Below are positions 37,855 to 48,909 of a DNA stretch of 64,000 nt, piece by piece. Where the stretch lies: assembly GCA_019614645.1 (NCBI GenBank), contig JABWDB010000035.1:1488001-1552000 (forward strand). Direction: 5' to 3'. Origin of the DNA: Stratiolaelaps scimitus (lineage: Eukaryota > Arthropoda > Arachnida > Mesostigmata > Laelapidae). The translations under genes and the position numbers were made by a program. The notes beneath the pieces were generated by a model. The model ran no database searches. It was not told the DNA's origin and worked only from the letters and a program-made list of their open reading frames with translations. Each line of letters opens with the position of its first letter. Position 1 is the first letter of the stretch.

Positions 37855-37955
37855 TTTTTCCGAGCTGACCCTCAGCTGTTCCCCTATCTGACAGGCCTCA
37901 GCTCTTAACTTTCTTGTAAGAGGTTAAAGGTAAATACTGCATGGACACCAGGCCT
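37855..37955 (+). repeat. Dispersed repeat family C copy, extended
   Basis: CGAGCTGACCCTCAGCTGTT and CCCCTATCTGACAGGCCTC match family C. The following GAGGTTAAAGGTAAATACTG CATGGACACCA part resembles 382-412. The repeat may extend to 38400, where another inverted tRNA-like block begins. Confidence 0.55.
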
Positions 37956-38319
37956 CACACTGAGGTATTTGCCTGGTAGTGTCAGACCTTTACTGACTAA
38001 ACCCAGAACCGATTTTGACTTGGGGCACTGACCGGGACTGTCAAGGTATTACTACAGTCAGTGCCTTGCAGGAACCGGCAGTTGATTCCAACCATGTCCT
38101 CTCCCTCAGTTCCTCCTCTGGGGTGAACCCTCCCGCCCAGCCGCAGCGGCTGGGTTCCGGGCATTTTCCCTTCGGACCAGCTCGCTATCCACCCTGTGGA
38201 TAGCCGATGGGACTGATCTCCTGCGTCTAAACCCGTACTGTGCTCAGCTCTTAACCTGGTATCAGCTTGTAGTAATATGCCGATACCTAATAAGAGTCAT
38301 CCTCCTCTATCTCCTTGGA

Positions 38320-38405
38320 GAGCCGAAGAGATTTGCGCGGTCGAACCTCAGACCGCGGAGTCTGGCGTGAAGCGACACGCATCCGAATCACTATGTCCGA
38401 AGCAG
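38320..38405 (-). repeat. tRNA-like SINE head, inverted
   Basis: The minus strand contains TAGTGATTCGGATGCGTGTC as an A-box-like part and GAGGTTCGACCGC as a B box, about 40 bp apart. The family C-like phrase TTAAGAGCTGAG recurs at its 3' side, near 38250, suggesting a composite element of up to about 500 bp spanning 37.86-38.40 kb. Confidence 0.45.
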
Positions 38406-40202
38406 GTGGTTTTGATATAGAGCAAATGCAATCATATAAACGGCAATCGTGGAAGGGGTGATTATTTATTTTCTATTCAGCGTTTGTAGATCCCAGCCAT
38501 CGGGACTAACTCAGCATACTTGAACCACAGTGGCTACACTTTATGACGACGAGGTCGTATTCGCCCCTTGTGTGCCGACAGCAAATCAATCCTACTTTAT
38601 CATTCGATACCTACGACTGCTTCTGATAGCTGTACTTGGTTTTCACTTGCATCCGTCGTTCTCGACAGTCTTCAATCAATAGCAATTCCGCAAAGTCAGC
38701 CGACTGTCAAAGTTAATCAAGACGGAAACGACTATGTAAAAAAAAAGTGGTTCATATCAGCTATGAATTATGGACCAGTTCCACTTTGGCGAAGAGCAGT
38801 CGTGCGCCGGACGAAGGAGGAAGCTGAACCAAAAAATGTAGGTCGCCGCTATAAGCAGAAGCAGGCGCCCGGTGGATAAGGAGGGCGCCCTCGTTTTGCC
38901 CCATACTAAAACGTACCAGGGCCGTACATACGCCAGTTCAACTAAACACAAGCGTCTGCCAACCTCACGCTGTCCCTTAACGCACACGTATCTCTTGTGC
39001 GCGCTAAGGAGAGCGAGAGACAGGAGAAAGAGTGAGAGAGACAGAGAGAGAAAAGGGTCATAGGAGCATCCAGAGTACCCGTGCAAGCAGCGCCTCAACG
39101 GCTCAGGCTCGCAGGATGAGGACATCACTGCCACAACCATTTACTCCTGGAGCAAAACTCCTGCCGCAGTGCAAGAAGTCCCGCCGACTTCCATGCACCG
39201 AACTCGGCGACGATATCGCCAGCCACTCGCCGTGGTGGCGGATCGACTACGGCGACTCTCGACTAGCGAGATATTAGCTTCCGGAAGCGAACCGCACGAG
39301 GCGCATAAACGGGCCTGACTAATGATCAGTGAGTACCACCCCGCGCGCGAGCTCACTCGACCAGCCAAGTTGTGTGGGGGGCATCAATCAAAATTAATGA
39401 ATATTTACCCTCATAGTAACAATATTGCAAATCGTTTGTATCGCCATGTATTCTATTATATTTATATTAGTGCAGCAGCAGCTGCCGCTGCTATCACAGC
39501 GACCACGTCGTTCACCACGGCACCGTACCGCTGGCTGTGCAAGAAGTGTACCCACACACACACACACACACACAGCGTCTACAGGGGAGGGCGGGAAAAA
39601 ATCACATTGTGGTTGGGGAATAACTGTATCGTTGTGGCCCTTGTGCGGTATTTCGTTATTCATATCCGCCCGACGTCTCCAAGTGCTCGTCGAGATCAGG
39701 ACAAGATGAGTAAAAATGCCATGCCATCTGATGCATTCCCACGAGCTTCATAGAAAAACCTACCCTCGCTGCCATCATTAATTGTGATACAAACGATAAT
39801 TGTACCGACAGCGATCAATAGATGTGGTAAGAGTGAAAACAACTTCTCCACGGCAGAATCACTGGTAGACTAAACTCAGCTGCGTGGGATATCGATTCCC
39901 GTCGAACAATCGCTTACAGCGAAATTGATCACTTGGCTGGCTAGAGAAACGGCCAGAACATTTCTGAATTGTGTACAGTGGGTGTCGCCTCAAACAAGCC
40001 GCGCTATCCTTATCAGAAAGCCCACTGCGCGTGAGAACCCGCAAAATGTTAGAATTCCATCGAAGCTCGTGGTGGAATAGATTTGCACGGGGTGCAAAGG
40101 GTGCCAGCAGTTATGATGGGAGAATCGTAGTGCGTCTATGATTATTCCCCGAAAGCTTCCAATTTTCGACTATACTTTATATCACGATTACCGCATGACG
40201 TA

Positions 40203-40244
<42 letters not shown>

Positions 40245-41794
40245 ATTCTTTCGAAATACGCATTACTAATGTATGAATAACGTTGCGGTTACGGTATATA
40301 TATATATATATATAGAAAATAGAAATCTTGATCATTTGAAACCCACCTGAAATCTCTATCTCAAGTTGAACTCGCTATCTATCAACATTATACTGATTAT
40401 ACTTTCACACGACACAAAGACAAGAGCCCAATTTTCCGCCAAACGGCGTCATTTTGGCTGCTTCAGCCACTCATGTTGATACAGCGAGCGCCCTCCGGGC
40501 TAGTCAATGCATCACCGTACAATGAATAGTTGCAACACAGGCGTAACTGTCATATTTGGCCTTCTAGTTTGTTCTTAGTAGTTAAAGCTGAACAAGATTG
40601 ACGCTCAGAGGGCGGTGTCTCTTGCGAGACAGCGAGCGAGGCAGAGATTACTCAAGGACGCCGCACCTGGAACCAGCAACATTGTCTGGATGTCTGCATC
40701 GTGCAGGCTTTCCCTACATAGTCTGCCCATTACCGTTCTCTGGGGAGGTTTCTGAGGATTTTCGCTTTTCTGCCTGTGTCCGTACGTACTTGAGCATGCG
40801 AATATATATATATATATAGAAACATTTTTCAAACACAAATGAATCTTAGATATATTTTTATAAGGCAAGTCACATAGTCCCCTTGCCTGGAAACTGGCTG
40901 GAGCGTGAATACTCCAGCTTTCGACAATATCGTCTCCGTTGGCGAACAATTAATGAGTGTTTGTGTTGTATATGGTTTTCTCAATCAGTGTGCAAATGTG
41001 CGCTTGTTGTGTGTCTATGTAACGTAAATGAGAACCACTTTGTGCCGTTGTAGTCACAGTGTAGCAAGCGCCGATGGGAGCAGGAGCCGCCGTCGCCGCC
41101 GCCGCCGCCGCCAGCAGCAGTCACGTTGTTGTGTTCAGTGAATAATTCCGTTTCATTCATTAGAGCTTGTATATGAATGGTAGATCAGCAAGTGAGATCA
41201 GCCGCTTACATTGCTCTCACCGTTTGCGTTACCACTACTATCGCGACTACTCCTGATGCAGATACTCATGAAGGGTCGAGCCGCCGGCTGATACTCTATT
41301 GATGGAACAGAATTTGTAAGCAACACACGACAATAGAGCAACAGCAGCAGCAGAAGTATAAACATAGCATTAACAATGATGTCCAGGCTATCGACGAACG
41401 AGGTGTGAAACACTAATATGGTAAATACGTAATAGTAAAGCCGAATGGGTGAACTGCGTCGAAGGGGCTCACCGAGGAGTGCAGCAACTGGTCGCTAAGG
41501 AATACAACTCCCGAGTGACTCACATGACCCAAATGAGCTTGCACTGCGTCTCCTTGGCATGGTCCATGTTTCTCTGTAGCTGGCTATTATTAAACCATTT
41601 GCCATTAATTATTCGGGAGGATTGATATATGCGGGCTAGCTAACATAATAAGTCGATTGAATGGACACCTATGTGTTTGGCTCGTCTGCGTCGTGTTTTG
41701 TGATCTCGAACGATTCGTTTGATGCTGTATGATCACTGATAAGCCGGTGAAGTGTCAACGATTAGTCGCGATAGGACGTATTCGGTGACAGCAG
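38406..41794. other. No recognised gene
   Basis: It holds a GA-rich run (39008-39056), a CA run (39552-39574), TA tracts at 40206-40242 and 40295-40315, and a CCG run at 41093-41120. Nothing coding is recognised. Confidence 0.45.
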
Positions 41795-41943
41795 GGCGAT
41801 ACGGGCATCAGGCGTGGATATGTGGTCAATAGGCAGGTAAGGTTAGGTTTGACTGATTACACGCCTGTTAACCTTTCCAGCGATGCCACCGCGATGTTGT
41901 TTACTCATCGTAGATCAACCCGCTCAAAAACATCAGCTAACCC
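41795..41943 (+). CDS. Two-exon-like block with kinase-like GVDMWSIG
   Basis: The blocks 41795-41836 and 41881-41943 are separated by a very short 44-nt candidate intron (AGGCAG/GTAAGG to CTTTCCAG/C), and the second ends AACCC/GTAAGT. The joined frame is open. The first block reads GVDMWSIG, which resembles protein-kinase subdomain IX. The residues on either side do not fit a kinase: no APE is seen upstream and SDATAMLF follows. Chance resemblance is more likely. Confidence 0.15.
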
Positions 41944-43368
41944 GTAAGTACTCGAGATTGCCGCTGCTTACCATCATCGCCTTTTGATAGAGGCAAAATC
42001 GTGGACAAAGGCTAGAGTGAAACATTTCTCCAGGATCCGGCGGGACCAAGCCGCCGCCGCTGCCGCCGCCGCCGCCTCCTCTTTCGATAAAAACGTCGCA
42101 ATCCAACCATTATTGCAAGGTCGGTAGCTGCTACAGTAACTAGTAGTAGTAGTGGTAGTAGCAGTTGCTTGTGACCAGACGAACGGAGTCAGTCAGTATC
42201 AGCATCGTCAGTGTCATCATACGGAGAGAGATCATTGAAAGGGGTGGCGACCCTGCTGTCTCGGCTACGCTGGCCTCGCTCGGCAGCTCGGCGAACTTTG
42301 CGCACCGGGGCTTAGCAACGCCTCTAACATATCGATCGTTCCCGTGCTTGTTCGATCTTGGTCTCCAAGAAATCTCGAGCAACAGTTGAACGAAAGGGAG
42401 ACAGAGAGATTGAGAGGGTAATACGACCAGTAAAATACCTTCTAATGGATGCTACATTCTTTTAGACATGTACACATGATTAGATACGATGCGGAAGCAA
42501 TGTGGTATGCGAGACGGGACGATTACAGTTAAAATTAATTACAGCGGTTTTTAACGTTAACGCGCTGTTGTCACGTTGACGGAGGTTGGTCGCACGGGCC
42601 TTCGTGGGATCATATCGCCAAATATTCCGCCGGATCAGCCCACGGAAGGGGTTTTACTCAGAATTCATATACGGAAGACGCTGGTGGTGGCTATTGATGT
42701 TCGACGTATAACCTCATAAGAGTTGATGTCTTATAACTCGGAACTATTGCTACTCGACCAAGAAAATAATTTTATATATATTCACTAAACGAGAAGATAT
42801 CTACATGTGTGTGGCGTTGATAATACGCAAATATTCGATGGCTTATTAACGCTATTCGTTGCGGTTAATAGGTAGAGGAGATGGACAGTTGTACGGATAG
42901 TCTGGCTCACTTTGGTGATGTTCTCACAAGCAGATCAGATATTACATACAACGAGTTCCAACGTCTGATAATAAGGGTCTTGAGGCTTGTTACCGATTGG
43001 AGCTGACAGCACCGAAACTCCAGAAAACCACTACAGATTGTTTGTAGATATTTGTGGTGTCATAACTGCACGGTGGCGAAGTTCCCACCGGGGGGCTTCA
43101 TACTACTAAATGGCTGAATAGCTCTGTAATACTGGGGTCACATGTAACGCTGAGAGAACAACAACAACAACAGCAATAATATAAATAAACTAATAATGAA
43201 AATAAAAAACAAAGAATAAAATAATAGCACGGACAAGCAACCGAAATATTGCTATCATATATGTAGCTCTGCGACAAATTCCTCTGCACGAATTAAGCAG
43301 CTGCAACACTAAACAAATGTGAACATCACTCACTACGCTTGCTTTGCGTGTGCTGAGAACGCCCCATG

Positions 43369-43369
<1 letters not shown>

Positions 43370-43417
<48 letters not shown>
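43370..43417. repeat. (TA)n microsatellite
   Basis: A pure TA tract of about 48 bp. Confidence 0.96.
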
Positions 43418-43419
<2 letters not shown>

Positions 43420-45352
43420 AATCACATAGCCCTAATCGCCGTAGGAAATACGAGAAAAGTTGGAATCTTCACAGTGGCTGGTTTGAGTTTATGTGACCTC
43501 GCAAAAGCCACCCTCACTTCGGCCGCCTCACTTCGGGAGAGCGGAGTTTCATTGTCCGCGACAGACATGAGAGCCAGCAAGGCTCGTTGACTACGAAGCT
43601 TAAAGAGATACACAGCCACCAGACACAAAGGGAGGCTCACTCATTCAGAGAAACTCTCAGACAGTAGCAGGAGGCACTGTGTCACCTCGCGTCAATAAGC
43701 CTTGTCTCTCGATGGGGGATGGAGTTGTTCACAAAGTCATACGTATTTAAATGAATCGTTTGCCGAGCTCTGCAGCACTGCTACAGTGTTGCACGGCACC
43801 TGACACAAAAGTGTACATTTAGCAGCCAGCTTGAAATTGCTTGTTCCTCAGGCGTCAGTGCAGTTACGGCTCGGCAACAGCAGTAGACGCTACTTACACC
43901 TGCTCGTCCACACAGTGTATTATACAAATGGGATCGATATACCATTGGAGTCTACGAGACGGCGCGGTTCTCTGGATGTGCCGCTACGCGTTGCCGGCCG
44001 CATAATGGGTACAACAAGCGCCTCTGTTACAGTCGCTGCCGAACCAACACGTTACTTGGGTCTATGTGAATTCAGTATGCGGCATATCCCCCCCCCCCGC
44101 CCGAACTAAAAGCTCATAAAGCTTTTACGAGTATTAGTAATAATAACAATAATAATCATAATAGCAGTTCTATTGACAAGTCTGCAGGTACAACGACTGA
44201 ATTGTTTCACATCGTTACCGCATTATTGCTGGGCTGTTTAATGATGAAGTACCTTTTTTCCAAGAGTAACAGCAAAGAGCCAAAGGGTGATTACATCGCA
44301 ATGACGATGCTGAGTATCACACGCAGGCCTTTCTGAACGACGGCTGTTCTGTTGGACGGTAAAAAACATGATGATGTTCTTGGAGATTCATACACGATGT
44401 ATAGGCGTATACATGTGTACGACCCGAGCGTGAAACAGCCCAGCGTTCAGCCAGTATCCGCCCTAGATGAAATCACAATCTGCAACTATTTGAATGCTAA
44501 TCACAAGGTGCCAATTGCAGCAGTAGTTCATATGCTACGCGCATCGAACACTGCTCCCTCCGCGCATATTTGCTGAGGTCAATACTTACATTAGTAATCG
44601 ATTAACAGAGTTGGCAATAAGTAACGCTTTTTCGGGCAAGGAAACATCATTGATATAGATCACTTTTGCCCATAAATCATCGGCGGCACGGTTTATAGAT
44701 ATTGCCCGATCAATCATTGAAAATAGAATGTGGCAGAGGACATGAAAAAAATACCTTTGTTATTGTGAACCCCGGAGAGGGAAGCCCGTTATTGACGCTT
44801 TCTCTTTTGATTTGAATTTTATTTCATGCAAAATATTTAAAAGTCTTTATGGCTAGAAGATGTGTTTTTGAGACGTGCTTTAGTAGTCCAAAATTCATGC
44901 CAATCTCAATCTTGCTGGTCGACTGCTAATTAAATTATTCCGGCCAAGCAATGGAGGACGTGCTAATTGTGCAAAGATAGCTCTTTTCGATTAGCAAATT
45001 CGAATGCCACCAAAAGAATTAAGCAGCTGATATGTCGAAATAGCGCGGAGTAGCCCACATGTATGTGCACATGGAGATGAAATAAACAAGAAGAAAAACT
45101 CGCCCACTTCTTGCTGTTTCGTAATCTGCGTCGATGCAGTAGTTGTGCGAGCCTTGCTCTCAGCCTTATATATACCCACGCCAACTTCGTTATGCTTTAC
45201 ATAACATCATTAACTGCAACGAGCCGAGTAACTTCCTTGTTGGTCGGGCTCGAGGAGAGTGCGTTCGACAGCCCAAGCCCGAACGAATGATGATTAGCCT
45301 GACAACTTGGTCATGTCAGCATGGCAGTCTGGTCTTGGACCAGACTCGTTCC

Positions 45353-45392
<40 letters not shown>

Positions 45393-45663
45393 CCGTACTA
45401 AGTCAATATCATTTTTCTTCAGCGCCTTTTCCTCGCTGTAAGGCAGAAAGAGAGCGGCACAGCCATGGTCTCCCTCTGGGGACCGTGAGGACCTCGGCAT
45501 GACACCCTGTCCCCAACTGCTTCGATAATTATTATACATTTTAAGACACACAACCATAATCAATATCCAACATACAATGAAACAAACTTGTAAATATTTA
45601 TCTCATCCTATTGTGACCATATATATATATATATACACATAGGCTTGAATTGCTATAACAGTT

Positions 45664-45810
45664 ATGTCCCTGTGGTCGTCTAGTGGTTAGCGTCTTCGAC
45701 TGCTCGACACAAAGGACTTGCTTGTTTAGGTTCAAATCATGCGGCCAGATGCATTGAAGAACCTTTGGAGTTTCTCTGCACCTTTCTTCATCTCTGGATT
45801 CTTGCCTGAT
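45664..45810 (+). repeat. SINE-B copy, tRNA-derived
   Basis: An A-box region TCGTCTAGTGGTTAGCGTCT, like a tRNA-Asp/Glu/Gly head, is followed by a B box AGGTTCAAATC. The body reads GAACCTTTGGAGTTTCTCTG, then CTTTCTTCATCTCTGGATTC. The same order is found inverted at 28.8-28.94 kb. The anticodon arm is not convincing for a working tRNA. Confidence 0.7.
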
Positions 45811-46480
45811 ATGGGATCGCTGAAAAGGTGCCACCGACAGGCAGTCAAAGTGGAATCTAAGATGAAGTGCTGAGGCGTGTTACGAAGAGGAACAACTATG
45901 AGCTCAAAAGCATGGTATAACTGTTATGTGTGATATTCGAAACCGTTCGTGGACTATTGGCAGCGTCATCGACGATTTGTACACTTTCCCAGATATGTCT
46001 AACCCGCTGGACTGATTTCCAATTCATATTCATATGAGTTACGCACCCGAGATCCTGAGCGATTACTTCTTTTGAAGACTACAGAGAGGGACGACCTATG
46101 ACGGATCGTGCTATGTGACTATGTATTATAAACAATATATATATAGCCAGCTGGCCGGCATCGCGCAATTGTGCATGGAAATCGCTTAAGGGTAGCTAGC
46201 AAACGCTGAGTAGAACACAATGAACTCATATATATGGTGGCGATTAAAACGGATATTGTCGAATACCAATTGCTATGAGACAATTACACTGTGGAGATTT
46301 TCTCTACAGGTGAATTAATTACATTAATGGCATCTAATAAGCGATGCTGAAAACAACGCGCGCTAATGAGCCATCCATGAGAGATTGACATTTTACGTCG
46401 TTCCATAATTCAGCAAAGCGAAACGGAGCAATAAGACAAAATCAGGACATCAATCTGGTAAAGCTGTTTAGGGATTCAGG

Positions 46481-48826
46481 TTAGTGGTAATGAGTTCCTG
46501 CGCTAGATTGACCCAGACACTTCGCCTCGTATCGATCGAGCCTATACCGTTCATGTTCCATGTTGAGTACGGCGTAGTCTAAAGTAACAACGAACTCCCG
46601 GCGACCCTTGGACATGTGTGTTTGCATACGCACCTGAAAACAGAGAGAGGTCAAAATCCCATAATACAATACAGTTCGAGTCTACGACAAACAACAGCTA
46701 TTTTAGATTAAGTAGTTCTCGGTCGTCTCAGATTGTCATCGCCTCGCCGTCGAGCTAAGCAAATATTTACTGTTCTGAGCCGGGTCTAGCTCGCAATCCG
46801 ACGATAATAATTGTGATTAGTTGTATAAATGTATGTTTGTTTGTTTATGTTTGTTTGTATACCAGCCGTTACTAACGGCCATGCTAACGAGGTACAGCAT
46901 ATAAACTCTTAGGTAGACACTCGCAGTGTTTGCTTAACCTTAGTTGTTTTGTTTTCCAATACGCGGACCTATTTACGTCAGCCAGCCTGGACCAATCTAG
47001 ATTACAATCGGTCTATTGGGAGGCTATTGGGAGAGACTGACTGGACACATTGCGGCCCAACGTCAATTTCATATCGCCGCCAATTTCATGTTATTAGTAC
47101 TAATTAATACATCATCTCTTGAGCGGCGTCATCCCTGCGGAACGATCGATCAGCAATCGGCACTACAGCTACCCGCGGCAACTATTATCGAGGATCTCTC
47201 GTCAGAGACAGCCATCGAACGAGCGTCCACTAAGCGGCGGCAGTGCCGCCAGCAGCAGCAGCAGGTCCACTATTTCGGGTAACTACATGATCCCATCGGG
47301 CTCCGAGATCTGCTCTGTGCGACGTCTGCAGCGGTGCGCGGAATCCCCGCGCCATTCAGCAAAGCAGAAAACTTAACAAAGGCGAGTTAGTTGCAGCGGC
47401 ACCATCAACGAGCGCTCGTCTAGTGTGTAAGGTATTATCAGTACCGAATAGTTGCGTGCAAATCGATTAGATTTCTGCTTTGAACTGTTCCAGCTTTAAT
47501 CGTTCGTTGTGCCGGTGCGGCAGTGCGCATGTGCCGATGTCTCATTTCACACGATCATCAATCATGAGCACACATAGACAATCAGTTGCAAACGTCACAA
47601 TAAATGTCATCTTGCAGATGTATTCGTTCCGAGGGCTAAGACAGACCAATTTGTAAACGCCTGGATCGCAGATGAGCCTATCTCAGTTCTCTGCCAGTTC
47701 TTCGATCAAGGTGTATGTCGCGTACATACTCACATTTAGATTTGATTTAGGAAATAAACAGTCGTTAGAACACAGTTTCGCTTACCCGGGCCGGGAACAC
47801 CCATCGACGCAAAATACACCATGATACAAGGCAATACGCAAACCAAGTTCGTCTCAAAATGAATGGCTCATCTCGCTCACACTCGTTACTAGCATTGTGC
47901 AGTCTGGCGGATAGATTGATTACTTCCTTCATTAGCTGGTCAGGACGATTCATAATAGGCCTAAATGAACACAATCCCCCACTGTATTATGTATGCGCAC
48001 AGTGACAACAATGAGCAATGCTACAATCAACAACAAGCCCTGTTCCCTCAACATTGCCGATACAAAACGACGACATTATTAGTCAGCATGTTGACAGTGG
48101 TGCGACTTGCGAGTCATTTACACATTGTTTCCGTTGGCGCCACCTTAGCTACAGCGACATTATCGTATCGTAATAACTGAAGTGTCGCGGGTGATCGCAA
48201 TAATATTGCATGCTTCGATTGATTTCCATTCAATTCTATCTGTTGTCGCCAAGCAGTCGTACGGGACAGGACGGCTCATTGGGTGCAGGTGACAAACGCA
48301 GTTCACCCTCTATCTACAGTTCCGGCTACTGGCGGTGTCTTATGACCGAACTTTGTTTCAGCATAGTCCACCTTCCTAGAAGCCATCAGCTTGTCCAGAA
48401 CCCGCGTCTAAGGTCATCTATGTACGCACAAACAAATGGTGGCTGTTCCACATATAATCTTTCATATACCTTTAGTGCTATATCTAGGGGCCTCGCGGCG
48501 GGCCCGTAAGTTTTGAGTTATACATACACATATATATATAGATATATATATGCATATACGACGATGTGTGTATCGTCCGCTTCTTCCCTAATTGTGATCG
48601 TGCATATGCGCCGTCAGCCAAATCAATTATAGATAAAAACCAATATTGTCGCATTATTGTAGAACTCAGTTGCTATTATGGCGATCAATACATCCGGGAG
48701 ATGCCTGCTCCCTAAGTATTCATTGAGCCTCTCCTTCAGTGAGATACGGCAAAGTATACACCTCACGAGCACTTCCCGTTGTTTCGTGTTTGTAATCGAT
48801 CCATGCACTCCTTCTAGCTCACTCAT
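46481..48826 (-). CDS. Uncharacterised three-exon gene model, 130 aa
   Basis: The model joins 48826-48762, 47960-47786 and 46633-46481 on the minus strand. The ATG has A at -3 and begins MSELEG. The donors are GAG/GTGTAT and CCCGG/GTAAGC. The acceptors are TTCATTTAG/G and a strong CTCTCTCTGTTTTCAG/G. Phases 2 and 0 agree at both junctions and the stop is TAA. The middle exon holds a hydrophobic run WFAYCLVSWCIL. The last exon is hydrophilic, with REFVVTLDYAVLNMEHERY. The introns are 801 and 1152 bp. I recognise no family. The first exon's frame also stays open past its donor to 48623, so an alternative end exists. The terminal exon is the best-supported part. Confidence 0.35.
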
Positions 48827-48862
48827 CGTTCGAGGTACAACGAAGGACTGATTTTGAAACTG

Positions 48863-48900
<38 letters not shown>

Positions 48901-48909
48901 ATATATATA
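48863..48909. repeat. (TA)n microsatellite
   Basis: A TA tract with one T interruption, directly upstream of the first exon of the 46.5-48.8 kb minus-strand model. Confidence 0.95.

Larger units (their letters stand above)
41944..46480. other. No recognised gene
   Basis: It contains a CCG run (42050-42080), a pure TA tract (43370-43417), a C run (44090-44100), a TA tract (45353-45386) and one SINE-B copy. No supported coding frame is seen. Confidence 0.45.

Noticed and set aside
41811..41836. Protein kinase gene
   Set aside because: Only eight residues resemble subdomain IX; no other kinase subdomains were found nearby.
45664..45740. Functional tRNA gene
   Set aside because: The A and B boxes fit, but the anticodon arm is not formed and the downstream body repeats elsewhere as SINE-B.
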